Shown here piece by piece: positions 42,112 to 51,761 of a stretch of 62,927 nucleotides of DNA. The DNA is taken from contig JACSRJ010000095.1 of assembly GCA_014879835.1 (NCBI GenBank), positions 1 through 62,927 of the forward strand, read 5' to 3'. Below the pieces are notes generated by a model that saw only the letters and a list, made by a program, of their open reading frames with translations, was not told where the DNA came from and did no database searches. Position 1 is the first letter of the stretch; the number at the start of each line of letters is the position of its first letter. The translations under genes and the position numbers were made by a program. The DNA comes from Anaerolinea sp. (GTDB lineage Bacteria; Chloroflexota; Anaerolineae; Aggregatilineales; UBA2796).

Positions 42112-43218
42112 ATGCCAGAGAATCGTTCGGTTCAGCGCTGGATCATCCGCTGGATTCCCCTGTTGGTGATCCTTTTTGGGGCGACGGTGATCCTGCCCAC
42201 CATCCTCAGTTCCTTCGAGATCAATCTGTTGGGGCGCTTTCTGACCTATGCCATTGTGGCAATGGGTATGGATCTGCTATGGGGCTATGCGGGGATGCTC
42301 AGTTTGGGGCAGGGGTTGTTTTTTGGGATCGGCGCGTACTGCTTCGGCATGTACCTTAACCTTGAAGCCGTTGGGCCCAAAATGCCTGAATTCATGGGCT
42401 TGTATGGGGTGACTGAACTGCCGTGGTTGTGGCAGCCATTCCGCTCCCCGGTCTTTGCGATCATCGCGGCGGTGGTGGTGCCTATGATCATTGCTGCAGT
42501 GATCGGCTTCATGGTTTTTCGAAGTCGGGTGCAGGGGGTGTACTTCTCGATCATCACGCAGGCCCTCACAGCGATCATTGCCCTGCTCGTGGTCGGGCAG
42601 CAGCAGTTGATCAACGGCACCAACGGCATTACCGAAATGAAAACCATCTTTGGACATTCGCTGGCCGAAGATGGCACCAAACGCGCCTTGTACATCGTCT
42701 CCGCCCTGACACTTGCAGGCGTGTTCATCTTGTGCCGCTGGTTAGTGGAATCACGCTTCGGGCGGCTGCTCATCTCGATCCGCGACGACGAGAATCGCCT
42801 GCGTTTTGTAGGTTATAACCCCACCCTGCTCAAGATGATCGTCTTTTCGATCTCCGCCGGGATCGCTGGTCTGGCAGGCATTTTAGTCGTGCCACAGGTA
42901 GGCATTATCTCCCCAAAGCAGCTTGATATTGCCGCTTCCATCGAGATTGTGATCTGGGTCGCGGTAGGGGGTCGGGGCACTCTGGTGGGCGCGATTCTGG
43001 GGGCAATGTTGGTCAATATCGGGCGCAGCCAGATCAGCACCGCCAATCCCGAGATTTGGCAGTTGATCATGGGCGCCTTGTTCATCGGGGTGGTGGTGCT
43101 GTTTCCCAATGGCATCATCGGCGCATTCAAAGGCTTGTTCACGACGATACGGGCGCGGCTTTCACCACGCACCAGTGGCAGCAGCATCCCGGTTGTGCAG
43201 TCCGTCAATCAGGCTTAA
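42112..43218 (+). CDS. urtC: urea ABC transporter permease UrtC
   Basis: A 368-aa LivM-class permease. Start ATG 42112 (MPENRSVQRWIIRW) follows TAGGAATAAG; the frame also extends back to 42079. Diagnostic segments: MGMDLLWGYAGMLSLGQGLF-FGIGAYCFGMYLN, NGTNGITEMKTIFGHSLAED, FGRLLISIRDDENRLRFVGY and WVAVGGRGTLVGAILGAMLV. The FGHSL loop and its neighbours distinguish UrtC from LivM. About ten spans. UrtD follows 48 bases downstream. Confidence 0.94.
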   Translation: MPENRSVQRWIIRWIPLLVILFGATVILPTILSSFEINLLGRFLTYAIVAMGMDLLWGYAGMLSLGQGLFFGIGAYCFGMYLNLEAVGPKMPEFMGLYGVTELPWLWQPFRSPVFAIIAAVVVPMIIAAVIGFMVFRSRVQGVYFSIITQALTAIIALLVVGQQQLINGTNGITEMKTIFGHSLAEDGTKRALYIVSALTLAGVFILCRWLVESRFGRLLISIRDDENRLRFVGYNPTLLKMIVFSISAGIAGLAGILVVPQVGIISPKQLDIAASIEIVIWVAVGGRGTLVGAILGAMLVNIGRSQISTANPEIWQLIMGALFIGVVVLFPNGIIGAFKGLFTTIRARLSPRTSGSSIPVVQSVNQA

Positions 43219-43266
43219 GCAGATCGTTCAACAGGTTCAGGTCGGGCACAGAAGGAGAAATCAATC

Positions 43267-44034
43267 ATGAGCGGCAACCATATTCTTGAAGTCCAAAACG
43301 TGACGGTCAGCTTTGATGGTTTCCGGGTACTGGATCGGCTCAATTTCACCATGAACTACGGTGAACTGCGCTTCTTGATCGGCCCCAATGGGGCGGGCAA
43401 AACCACCCTCTTGGACATCATTACAGGCAAAACCAAAGCGCACTCCGGCAAGGTGATCTTTGACGGACACCTTGATCTGCTTCACTGCGCTGAACACGAG
43501 GTGGTGCGCCGGGGCATTGGGCGTAAATTCCAGACTCCTTCGGTGTTCCCCAGCCTGAGCGTCTTCGAGAATCTGGAGACGGCGTTGGGCTTTAAGACCG
43601 CCACCCTCAGGCTGACTGCACCCCTGAAGCGTGACCAACGTGAGAAGATCATGGATACCCTTGAGCATATTGGTTTAGCGGCCCGCGCCCAGACCCGCGC
43701 CGGGACACTCTCCCATGGCGAAAAACAGTGGCTCGAAATCGGGATGCTGCTGGTACAAGACCCCAAACTACTGCTGCTGGATGAGCCTGTGGCAGGCATG
43801 ACCCGCCGCGAACGGGATCGCACCGGGGAACTACTTCAGGATATTGCCCGCAACCGTTCGGTACTGGTCGTGGAACACGATATGGTTTTTGTGCGTCAGT
43901 TTGGGTCAATCATCACTGTGCTGCACATGGGCAAACTGCTGTGTGAAGCCCCTGTGGAGAAAGTTCAGAACGACCCCAACGTGATTCAGGTTTATTTGGG
44001 ACGCAGCCATAAACCCGCAAAGGTAGCTGTCTAA
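43267..44034 (+). CDS. urtD: urea ABC transporter ATPase UrtD
   Basis: A 255-aa ATPase of the LivG class. Walker A GPNGAGKTTLLD, Q-loop region RKFQTPSVFPSLSVFENLE, signature LSHGEKQWLEIGMLL (the LSHG variant typical of UrtD), Walker B LLLLDEPVAGMT and H-loop VEHDM are intact. GAAGGAG precedes ATG 43267. Works with UrtE as the two motor subunits. Confidence 0.95.
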   Translation: MSGNHILEVQNVTVSFDGFRVLDRLNFTMNYGELRFLIGPNGAGKTTLLDIITGKTKAHSGKVIFDGHLDLLHCAEHEVVRRGIGRKFQTPSVFPSLSVFENLETALGFKTATLRLTAPLKRDQREKIMDTLEHIGLAARAQTRAGTLSHGEKQWLEIGMLLVQDPKLLLLDEPVAGMTRRERDRTGELLQDIARNRSVLVVEHDMVFVRQFGSIITVLHMGKLLCEAPVEKVQNDPNVIQVYLGRSHKPAKVAV

Positions 44035-44037
44035 ATC

Positions 44038-44745
44038 ATGTTGGTGATTGATAAACTTCAAGTTTACTATGGTGAAAGCCGCATCCTGAACGAAGTGGAC
44101 ATTCAGGTTCCTCCCGGACAGGTGGTATGCCTTATGGGCCGTAACGGGGTGGGTAAAACCACTCTGCTCAAGGCGATCATGGGAGTGCTGCGTTCTCGTG
44201 GTGGCAGTATCACCTATGATAACCAAAATATCACCCGTGCACCGGCCCACAAACGGGCGCGGGCTGGTATCGGTTATGTGCCTCAGGGACGAGGTATCTT
44301 CCCTTACCTGACGGTAAAGGAAAACATGCTCATGGGGTTAGAGGCGCTCACCGCCCGTGAACTCAAAGCGGGTTATGATGCCATCGAAGAAATCTACACC
44401 ACTTTTCCCGTCCTAAAGGCGATGGAAAAGCGCGCTGCCGGCACCCTAAGCGGCGGTCAGCAGCAGCAGCTTGCTTTGGGTCGGGTGTTGATCCGCCGCC
44501 CACGTCTGCTGCTGCTGGATGAACCCACCGAAGGCATCCAGCCCAACATTGTGGAAGAGATCGAAGCTCTGATTATCTCTCTGGGCAAGCGTGGTGATAT
44601 GGCGATCTTGCTGGTGGAGCAGTTTCTCGATTTTGCCATGAATGTGGCAGACTACTGTTATGTGATGGAGAAGGGACATATTGTGGCGGAAGGCAAACGC
44701 GAGGTGCTGCCAGAAGGGCGCATCCGTGAGTATCTGGCAGTATAG
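44038..44745 (+). CDS. urtE: urea ABC transporter ATPase UrtE
   Basis: A 235-aa ATPase of the LivF class. Walker A GRNGVGKTTLLKAIMG, GYVPQGRGIFPYLTVKENML, signature LSGGQQQQLALGRVL, Walker B LLLLDEPTEGIQPNIVEEIE and H-loop LVEQF. The 'EGIQPNIVEEIE' stretch is typical of UrtE. It starts three bases after the urtD stop, so the two are translationally coupled. UreD follows 31 bases later. Confidence 0.95.
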   Translation: MLVIDKLQVYYGESRILNEVDIQVPPGQVVCLMGRNGVGKTTLLKAIMGVLRSRGGSITYDNQNITRAPAHKRARAGIGYVPQGRGIFPYLTVKENMLMGLEALTARELKAGYDAIEEIYTTFPVLKAMEKRAAGTLSGGQQQQLALGRVLIRRPRLLLLDEPTEGIQPNIVEEIEALIISLGKRGDMAILLVEQFLDFAMNVADYCYVMEKGHIVAEGKREVLPEGRIREYLAV

Positions 44746-44776
44746 GCGCGTTATGATTGTGCGGGGTAGGTAAACC

Positions 44777-45625
44777 GTGCCTGCAAATGGCAAGCTGCAT
44801 CTGATCTTTGAACGCGACCGAGAGACGCCTGATGGTGCTTGCATCACGATCATGCGCCCGACTGTACAAAATCCGCCACTGCGCGTGATTCGCAGTTTCC
44901 CTGTCGTAGAAGGTGGGGCGCTGGCGCACTTACACAATATCTCCGGCGGCGTTTTGGGGGGCGATCAGCTTGAGTGTCAGGTGGAAGTTAAAGCTGGTGC
45001 CTATGTCCAGTTGACAACTACGGGCGCAACGCGGGTATATCGGGGGAGCAGTGTGGCCCATCAGCTCACAACCATTCAGGTGGGTACGGGCGCTCTGTGT
45101 GAGTACCTGCCTGATGCGATCATTCCCTATGCGGGTTCGAGCTACCGTCAGCAAACCCGGATCACCTTAGAACCGGACGCCGGGCTGTTCTGGTGGGAGA
45201 TCGTTGCGCCGGGACGGGAGGCTTTTGGGGAACACTTCGATTATGAGCAGCTTCAATTGGAGACGGACTTGTATGCAGGCGAGATTCCTCTGGCGCTAGA
45301 GCGAATCCGCTTGCAGCCCCACCAACGTCCACCGAGCAGTCAGGCGCGCCTAGGGAACTACCCCTACTGGGCGACCTTTTATATCTGCCAAGTCAGTGCG
45401 GTGGATTGGCTGGCGCTTGAAGAACGGCTTACCCAGATGGCCAAAACGCTCTCCAGCCCCGCAAGCGTGATCTGGGCTTGCAGCACTCTGCCCGCGCACG
45501 GAATCAGCATCCGCGCTTTGGGCAAGATGGGCAGGGCGCTCTACGACGGTCTGGTGGAGTTCTGGCACGCGGCACGCGAAAGTTTGTACGGCTCACGCTC
45601 AGCGCTCCCACGCAAAATCTATTGA
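44777..45625 (+). CDS. ureD: urease accessory protein UreD
   Basis: A scaffold that binds apo-urease and recruits UreF and UreG for nickel loading. Starts at GTG 44777 behind GGGGTAGG; 282 aa, normal length. Family features: LHNISGGVLGGDQLECQVEV, TTTGATRVYRGS, EYLPDAIIPYAGSSYRQQTR and the helix WWEIVAPGREAFGE. It begins the urease part of the operon and is followed 95 bases later by ureA. Confidence 0.92.
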   Translation: MPANGKLHLIFERDRETPDGACITIMRPTVQNPPLRVIRSFPVVEGGALAHLHNISGGVLGGDQLECQVEVKAGAYVQLTTTGATRVYRGSSVAHQLTTIQVGTGALCEYLPDAIIPYAGSSYRQQTRITLEPDAGLFWWEIVAPGREAFGEHFDYEQLQLETDLYAGEIPLALERIRLQPHQRPPSSQARLGNYPYWATFYICQVSAVDWLALEERLTQMAKTLSSPASVIWACSTLPAHGISIRALGKMGRALYDGLVEFWHAARESLYGSRSALPRKIY

Positions 45626-45720
45626 CTCACCTTAAAGCCTTTTCACGAATGAATCTCGGCCGATGTGACTTTATGTGATAATGACCCCTTCAGCCAACCG
45701 AAACAGGAGATCACCCAACC

Positions 45721-46023
45721 ATGCACTTGACCCTTCGAGAACAAGAGAAGCTGCTTGTGTTTGTAGCCGCAGAACTTGCCCGAAAACGCCAGCAGCGGGG
45801 GCTGAAACTGAACTATCCCGAAGCCGTCGCCGTGATCACCGCCGAGATCATGGAATGGGCCCGGGATGGCAAAACCGTTGCCGAGATCATGGTTTTGGGC
45901 GCAAACATCCTGCGCCGTGATCAGGTCATGGAAGGCATCCCTGAAATGATCCATGAAGTTCAGGTCGAAGCCACCTTTCCCGACGGGACAAAGCTGGTCA
46001 CCGTCCATGATCCCATCCGTTAA
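45721..46023 (+). CDS. ureA: urease subunit gamma
   Basis: The 100-aa structural gamma subunit. [60 protein letters not shown] and [18 protein letters not shown] cover nearly the entire family profile. GGAG at about 45706 precedes ATG 45721. Confidence 0.97.
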   Translation: MHLTLREQEKLLVFVAAELARKRQQRGLKLNYPEAVAVITAEIMEWARDGKTVAEIMVLGANILRRDQVMEGIPEMIHEVQVEATFPDGTKLVTVHDPIR

Positions 46024-46073
46024 CCTGTAGCACAGCCATTGACTCAGCCAGAAGCACCAATGAGGGGGAACCA

Positions 46074-46454
46074 ATGAAACCCGGTGAGTATTTGATTGAC
46101 CCTGACGCCCCAGAGATTGAGGCAAACGCGGGACGGGTCACGGTGACTTGTGAAGTCGCCAATCAAGGAGATCGCCCCATACAAGTGGGCAGCCATTATC
46201 ACTTTTTTGAGGTCAATCCAGCCTTGGTTTTTGACCGCGCTCTTGCTTACGGGATGCGCTTGAACATCCCCGCCGGGCTTTCGGTGCGCTTTGAACCGGG
46301 AGAGACCAAAAGCGTGACTTTGGTTGCTTTGGCGGGCGGGCGGGCCGTCTACGGACACCGCGATTTGGTCGGGGGGATGCTGGATGATCCCGCCACCAAA
46401 ACGGCAGCACTGGCAAAACTGGCTGATCTCTCAAATTTTAAACCCAAGGAGTAA
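46074..46454 (+). CDS. ureB: urease subunit beta
   Basis: The 126-aa structural beta subunit: [60 protein letters not shown] and [20 protein letters not shown] are diagnostic. GAGGGGG precedes ATG 46074. Six bases separate it from ureC. Confidence 0.97.
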   Translation: MKPGEYLIDPDAPEIEANAGRVTVTCEVANQGDRPIQVGSHYHFFEVNPALVFDRALAYGMRLNIPAGLSVRFEPGETKSVTLVALAGGRAVYGHRDLVGGMLDDPATKTAALAKLADLSNFKPKE

Positions 46455-46460
46455 TGCCCC

Positions 46461-48194
46461 ATGTCCCCCAAGATACCGCGCACAACTTACGCTGATCTGT
46501 ATGGGCCCACCACCGGGGATCGGGTTCGACTGGCGGATACCGAACTGATCATTGAAGTGGAGGCGGATTACACCACCTACGGCGACGAAGTGACCTTTGG
46601 CGGGGGCAAGGTGATCCGTGATGGGATGGGACAGAGCAGCACTATCACCCGCGCTCACAGCGTAGATCGCCCCGGCGCCCTTGATCTGGTGATCACCAAT
46701 GCCCTGATCATCGATCACTGGGGCATCGTGAAGGGCGACATCGGCATCCGCGATGGGCGCATCGTGAAGGTGGGCAAAGCGGGCAACCCAGACACCATGC
46801 AGGGCGTTGACCCCGAACTGGTGATCGGCTCCAGCACCGAAGTGATCGCGGGTGAGAACCTGATCGTCACTGCTGGAGGGATCGATTCGCATATTCACTT
46901 CATTGCTCCTCAGCAAATTTACGAGGCCATTGGCAGCGGGGTAACGACCATGCTTGGCGGCGGAACGGGCCCTGCCACCGGCACCAATGCCACCACTTGC
47001 ACCCCCGGCGCGTGGAATCTGGCGCGGATGCTGCAAGCAGTGGATGGCTTCCCCTTGAATTTTGGCTTTCTGGGCAAGGGTAACGCTTCTGCTGAAGCGC
47101 CCCTGATCGAGCAGATCAGGGCGGGCGCGTGCGGCTTGAAACTTCATGAGGACTGGGGCACTACACCCGCCGCCATTGATCACTGTCTGCGGGTCGCCGA
47201 TATGATGGATGTTCAGGTGGCCATTCACACGGATACGATCAACGAGGCGGGCTTTCTGGAAGATACCCTCAAGGCAATTGCAGGGCGCACTATTCACACC
47301 TATCATACCGAGGGCGCGGGTGGCGGTCATGCCCCAGACATCATTGCCATTGCGGGTTATGGACACATATTGCCCTCATCCACCAACCCCACCCGCCCGT
47401 ACACCGTGAACACCATTGCTGAACACCTTGATATGCTCATGGTCTGCCATCACCTGAATCCTCAAGTGCCTGAAGATGTTGCCTTTGCTGAGAGTCGCAT
47501 TCGAGTGGAGACCATCGCTGCGGAGGATATTCTGCACGATCTAGGCGTGTTCAGCATGATCTCCAGCGACTCTCAGGCGATGGGGCGGGTGGGGGAGGTA
47601 ATCATGCGTACATGGCAGACGGCCCACAAAATGAAAGTGCAGCGCGGCGCCCTGCCCGAAGACACCGCCCGGAATGACAATGCGCGGGTCAAACGTTACG
47701 TGGCCAAGTACACCATCAACCCGGCGATCACCCATGGCATGGGCGATCAGATCGGCTCCGTTGAACCGGGCAAACTGGCTGATCTGGTGCTGTGGAAGCC
47801 TGCGATGTTTGGGGTCAAGCCGGAGATTGTGGTCAAGGGCGGTTTTATCGCGTGGAGCGTGATGGGCGATGCCAACGCTTCGATTCCCACCCCGCAGCCA
47901 GTCACCTACCGTCCCATGTTTGGGGCCTATGGCAAAGCGGCGGGGGCGACAAGCCTAGCCTTTGTCTCTCAGGCCGCAGTGGATGCCGGGATCGGGGCGC
48001 AGATCGGGCTGTACAAGACCCCGGTTGCTGTGAAGAATTGTCGGGCCATAGGCAAAAAAGACATGATCCACAACAGCGCTACCCCGGTGATCGAGGTTGA
48101 CCCTGAAACCTACGAGGTACGCGCTGATGGGGTGCTGCTCACTTGCGAACCCCTCGACAAGCTGCCTATGGCGCAGCGCTATTTCCTGTTTTAA
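46461..48194 (+). CDS. ureC: urease subunit alpha (catalytic)
   Basis: The 577-aa nickel enzyme that hydrolyses urea to ammonia and carbamate. Active-site residues are all present: His144 and His146 ([11 protein letters not shown]), carbamylated Lys227 with His229 (GLKLHEDWG), His256 (AIHTDT), His282 ([12 protein letters not shown]), mobile-flap CHHLNP (329-334) with the catalytic His, and Asp370 (SSDSQAMGR). N-terminus [20 protein letters not shown] is typical. AAGGAG lies six bases before ATG 46481-equivalent context at 46461. An enzyme expected to be fully active. Confidence 0.98.
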   Translation: MSPKIPRTTYADLYGPTTGDRVRLADTELIIEVEADYTTYGDEVTFGGGKVIRDGMGQSSTITRAHSVDRPGALDLVITNALIIDHWGIVKGDIGIRDGRIVKVGKAGNPDTMQGVDPELVIGSSTEVIAGENLIVTAGGIDSHIHFIAPQQIYEAIGSGVTTMLGGGTGPATGTNATTCTPGAWNLARMLQAVDGFPLNFGFLGKGNASAEAPLIEQIRAGACGLKLHEDWGTTPAAIDHCLRVADMMDVQVAIHTDTINEAGFLEDTLKAIAGRTIHTYHTEGAGGGHAPDIIAIAGYGHILPSSTNPTRPYTVNTIAEHLDMLMVCHHLNPQVPEDVAFAESRIRVETIAAEDILHDLGVFSMISSDSQAMGRVGEVIMRTWQTAHKMKVQRGALPEDTARNDNARVKRYVAKYTINPAITHGMGDQIGSVEPGKLADLVLWKPAMFGVKPEIVVKGGFIAWSVMGDANASIPTPQPVTYRPMFGAYGKAAGATSLAFVSQAAVDAGIGAQIGLYKTPVAVKNCRAIGKKDMIHNSATPVIEVDPETYEVRADGVLLTCEPLDKLPMAQRYFLF

Positions 48195-48221
48195 CCGAGA
48201 TCTATGGAGGACACCCCCAAG

Positions 48222-48917
48222 ATGACTTCCCTTACCCCTGAGACCAACCCCAAGCCCTTGTTTAGGGTGGGTATTGCGGGCCCTGTGGGCAGTGGCAAAA
48301 CGGCACTGGTACACTGCCTGAGCAAACACCTATATCCTCGCTACAATCTGGCGGTAGTGACCAACGACATCTACACCAAAGAAGATGCGGAATTCTTGCT
48401 GCGACAGGGAACCCTGCCCAAGGAGTGCGTCCGAGGGGTAGAGACCGGTGGCTGCCCTCACTGGGCCATCCGCGATGATGTGTCCATGAATCTGGAGGCG
48501 ATTCACGATCTTCAACATGCCCTGCCGGGATTGGAACTGGTGCTGGTGGAGAGCGGTGGGGACAACCTTGCGGCGGCCTTCAGCCCCGAACTAGTGGATG
48601 TGTTTATCTACGTGATCGATGTGGCCGGCGGCGATAAGATACCGCGCAAGGGTGGGCCCGGCATTCTGCGCTCTGATCTGTTGATCATCAACAAGATCGA
48701 TCTGGCTCCGATGGTAGGGGCTTCGCTCGAAGTGATGGAGCGCGACTCACGCTCACAGCGCGGTGAGCGCCCCTTTTTGTTCACCAACCTCAAGGATGAA
48801 GTGGGCTTAGATTCAGTCATCTTGTGGTTGGAACAGAAAATGCAGGCACATATCGCCTCTCAGGGGGTGTCGGTTCCCAGCACTGCATGGCAGCTAGAAA
48901 ATGGGCATCATCATTAG
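48222..48917 (+). CDS. ureG: urease accessory GTPase UreG
   Basis: A SIMIBI GTPase that carries nickel to the UreD-UreF-urease complex. Start chosen at ATG 48222 ([20 protein letters not shown]), 11 bases after GGAGG (48206-48210); the frame opens six codons earlier. P-loop [10 protein letters not shown], metal-binding [13 protein letters not shown] (the CPH motif), [18 protein letters not shown] and NKIDLAP are intact. There is no long His-rich N-terminal extension; the protein ends with NGHHH. It is the last gene of the operon, followed by an inverted repeat. Confidence 0.96.
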   Translation: MTSLTPETNPKPLFRVGIAGPVGSGKTALVHCLSKHLYPRYNLAVVTNDIYTKEDAEFLLRQGTLPKECVRGVETGGCPHWAIRDDVSMNLEAIHDLQHALPGLELVLVESGGDNLAAAFSPELVDVFIYVIDVAGGDKIPRKGGPGILRSDLLIINKIDLAPMVGASLEVMERDSRSQRGERPFLFTNLKDEVGLDSVILWLEQKMQAHIASQGVSVPSTAWQLENGHHH

Positions 48918-48930
48918 CCCTTGCCCCTTT

Positions 48931-48970
48931 CCGTATGCTCTCTCTCAGGCCCAATGGAAAGAGCATACGG
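48931..48970. terminator. inverted repeat between ureG and murF-alr
   Basis: Perfect 11-bp arms CCGTATGCTCT (48931-48941) and AGAGCATACGG (48960-48970), 14 bases after the ureG stop and 50 bases from the end of the convergent murF-alr gene. There is no T tract on either strand, so it may stabilise or process mRNA ends rather than terminate intrinsically. Confidence 0.5.
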
Positions 48971-49019
48971 TTCATCTGGCAGTGTGGACAAAAAAGATCA
49001 AATGCTAAGGCACACCGCC

Positions 49020-51581
49020 CTACAAGCGCGGCACCCGTGAAAGGATTGTGCTGACCACTTCGTAATTGATCGTCTCCAACTGCTGGGCCACATCTTCAGC
49101 GGTGATGCGCTGCCCACCTTGTTTGCCGATCAGCACCACCTCATCACCGGGGTTGACATCAGCAACGTCGGTCACATTGATCATGGTCATATCCATGCTC
49201 ACCCGTCCGATGATGGGTGCCCGCTGCCCCCGCACCAGCACTTCGCCCCAGTGCTTTGGAGCCCGCCGGAATCCATCGGCATAACCCACCGGGATGATAG
49301 CGATCCGCTCAACGCCTCGGGTCTTGTAGGTGTTGCCATAGCCAATCAGAGTTCCGGCAGGGACTTGTTTCACTTGTGCAATGGTAGTTTTCCACGCCAT
49401 CGCCGGACGAAACCCCTCTGGAAGGGATACCTCTGGGGACGGATTCAGTCCATATAGCCCGATCCCACAGCGCACCATGTTAAAGCGTGCTTCAGGGATG
49501 AACAAGGCCGCTGCGGTGTTAGAGGCATGGATATATTTAAACTTGAACCCGGAAGCACGGATGGGCATGATCAAGGCGTTAAAGAGTTTTAACTGTTCTA
49601 GGGTGTAGGATCGGTCACTCTCACTCACCGAAAAATGGGTGAACACCCCTTCGATCTCAAGATAGTTCAGGGGTCTCACGGTACGGAAGAAGGGCGTTAC
49701 TTCCTCAGGCAGCAGCCCTAAACGAGTCATGCCCGTGTCGATCTTGATATGCACCTTGATCCGACCATTCATCTCACGGGCGACTCGATCATAGGCGCGG
49801 GCAAGGTCCGAATCATACAAGGTTAAGGTCAGATCGTAACGAACGGCCTGCCGCGCCGACCATGCCGGGGTATATCCCATCACGAGGATGGGCGCATCGA
49901 TGGCGGCTTCACGGAGGACAATGGCCTCGTTTACCGAAGCAACCCCTAAATAGGTGGCTCCATTGTTGAGCGCTGTCGTGGCCACGGCCACAGCGCCATG
50001 CCCATAGGCATTGGCTTTGATCACCGCCAGTAGAGAGACCTCCGCCCCGATGATCTGGCGAATGCGGCGCACATTCTGGGCAACCGCGCCTTTATCGATC
50101 TCGATCCATGTGGGGCGATCCGGGCGATCCATCCAGACGGTGTTATAGGCTGGTTCTTGGCGCACCAAGTGATCACTATCCGATGCACGCGCCAGCAGGC
50201 GATTGACCACAATTTCCATTCGCGCTGAAGGACAGCCCTTGACCAGCACCACATCATCCGAGGTCAGCCCGTCGGCGATCACATTGGCGGCGTCGTCGGG
50301 GCTGAAGGCAATATGCACCCGACGTTTATCCATCCCCTGATCAAGCGCGGCGCGGGCGATTAGGGATGCTTCTTCGCCTTTGGTGACCACCTCATCAGCT
50401 ACTTCCGCAGCCCGCTTACCCACTGCCCGATGGCCGGGCACGGTGTAAGCGCCCAGATCATGCATATCCCCTAGAATGGTGATAAATTTGCCCGATCCTT
50501 TGGAGCCTTTGATCGCCTCCAGCCAATTAAGCGCAGCGATCATCGTCTCCGGGTTAGCATTCAGGCTGTCGTCCACCAACAGGCACCCGCCCCGCCCCTC
50601 AAAGGGACGCATTCGCCCTGCCAACGGGGGCAGTTCAGTGAGCAGGCGCAGACCCTCTTCGATGGGAATATCATAGGCGTTGGCCACAAGCAAAGCGGGC
50701 AGGGCATTATAAAGCTGATGTTCTCCCAGAAAGGGAATCCAGCGCCCTAAATAACGTTCCCGATCATGACGCAGATCAAACCCTACCTTATCACGGGCGA
50801 TGACCAAGTTATAAGCAATCAAATCTGCGCCGAAGGCACTGCCATCCCGATCAATACCGAAGGTGAGCGGCTGCGCTTTGGTTTTGGTACTCATCCGCCG
50901 CACCAGATCATCATCATAGTTGAGGATCGCCAGTCCTGATTCAGGCAGTCCCGCGATCAGGGTCGCATGTTCGTTGGCGATATTTTCCAAAGTGCCGAGG
51001 CGGTCGGTATAAGCGTGCTGAATGTTGGTCACCACCCCCACCAGCGGACGGGTCACTTCGATCAGGGCTTCCATTTCACCGTAGTGATCAGCCCCAAACT
51101 CCAACACCGCGATCTTGTGTTCAGGGGCGAGTTTGCCCAAGGCAAGGGGCAGACCAAAACTGCCGTTATAGCTGGCAGGGCTGCGATAAATCGAAAATTT
51201 GGTGCCCAACAAGGCCGCGATCCACTCTTTGGTGGTGGATTTACCGGCGCTGCCCGTGACCGCGATCACCGTCGTGCCAAACTTCCGCAGCACAATTTGA
51301 GTCCACTTCAAGAGTGCCGCTTCCACATCGCGCATCACGATCACCGTCAGACCGGTGGTATCAAATTCAGGTGGGTGCTGGCACATCACCCCTTGTGCGC
51401 CTGCTTCGATTGCTTCTCGGATATGGGCATGACCATCGCCCCGCTCAGTGCGGACTGCCACGAAGAGTTCACCGGGGTTCACCCGCCGTGAGTCGTAACA
51501 AAAGTCGGTGAACAATATTTGGGCGGGTTCGCCAAAGAGCTGTCCATCACCAGCTTCGAGGATGTCGTAGAGGTTGATCAT
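49020..51581 (-). CDS. bifunctional MurF / alanine racemase fusion
   Basis: 853 aa. The N-terminal ~470 residues are MurF, UDP-MurNAc-tripeptide:D-Ala-D-Ala ligase: P-loop TGSAGKST (109-116), EFGADHYGEMEALIEVTRPL and SLNANPETMIAALNWLE. The C-terminal ~365 residues are alanine racemase (Alr): AVIKANAYGHGA with PLP-binding Lys522, HIKIDTGMTRLG, MVRCGIGLYGLNP and IPVGYADGFRR (catalytic Tyr). The enzyme would both make D-Ala and attach D-Ala-D-Ala to the precursor. MurF-Alr fusions are known in Bacteroidetes and elsewhere. The SH3b gene is 180 bases upstream, beyond a terminator. Confidence 0.95.
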   Translation of the reverse strand: MINLYDILEAGDGQLFGEPAQILFTDFCYDSRRVNPGELFVAVRTERGDGHAHIREAIEAGAQGVMCQHPPEFDTTGLTVIVMRDVEAALLKWTQIVLRKFGTTVIAVTGSAGKSTTKEWIAALLGTKFSIYRSPASYNGSFGLPLALGKLAPEHKIAVLEFGADHYGEMEALIEVTRPLVGVVTNIQHAYTDRLGTLENIANEHATLIAGLPESGLAILNYDDDLVRRMSTKTKAQPLTFGIDRDGSAFGADLIAYNLVIARDKVGFDLRHDRERYLGRWIPFLGEHQLYNALPALLVANAYDIPIEEGLRLLTELPPLAGRMRPFEGRGGCLLVDDSLNANPETMIAALNWLEAIKGSKGSGKFITILGDMHDLGAYTVPGHRAVGKRAAEVADEVVTKGEEASLIARAALDQGMDKRRVHIAFSPDDAANVIADGLTSDDVVLVKGCPSARMEIVVNRLLARASDSDHLVRQEPAYNTVWMDRPDRPTWIEIDKGAVAQNVRRIRQIIGAEVSLLAVIKANAYGHGAVAVATTALNNGATYLGVASVNEAIVLREAAIDAPILVMGYTPAWSARQAVRYDLTLTLYDSDLARAYDRVAREMNGRIKVHIKIDTGMTRLGLLPEEVTPFFRTVRPLNYLEIEGVFTHFSVSESDRSYTLEQLKLFNALIMPIRASGFKFKYIHASNTAAALFIPEARFNMVRCGIGLYGLNPSPEVSLPEGFRPAMAWKTTIAQVKQVPAGTLIGYGNTYKTRGVERIAIIPVGYADGFRRAPKHWGEVLVRGQRAPIIGRVSMDMTMINVTDVADVNPGDEVVLIGKQGGQRITAEDVAQQLETINYEVVSTILSRVPRL

Positions 51582-51641
51582 AGTGCGCAGATGATCCTGA
51601 TAAACTACCGTTCGAATCAGACCTTCACTGCTTTTTCCATT

Positions 51642-51673
51642 GGAAAAGAGGGCGGCATCAAAATACCGCCCTC
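51642..51673 (-). terminator. rho-independent terminator of the SH3b gene
   Basis: On the minus strand GAGGGCGG-TATTTTGATG-CCGCCCTC is followed by TTTTCC. This 8-bp stem sits between the SH3b gene and murF-alr, so the two are separate transcripts. A second, weaker hairpin GGGCC/GGCCC is at 51744-51761, next to the stop. Confidence 0.75.
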
Positions 51674-51761
51674 ACGCTTGCCCACAAAGGGCTGCGGGGA
51701 CACCCTCAAAGCCCCAACCCATGATGTCCCCTTAAAATGAGGTGGGCCTTTCTTGCGGCCC

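Noticed and set aside
46431-47366. 311-aa frame antisense to ureC
   Set aside because: Covers the conserved N-terminal half of urease alpha, with no features of its own.
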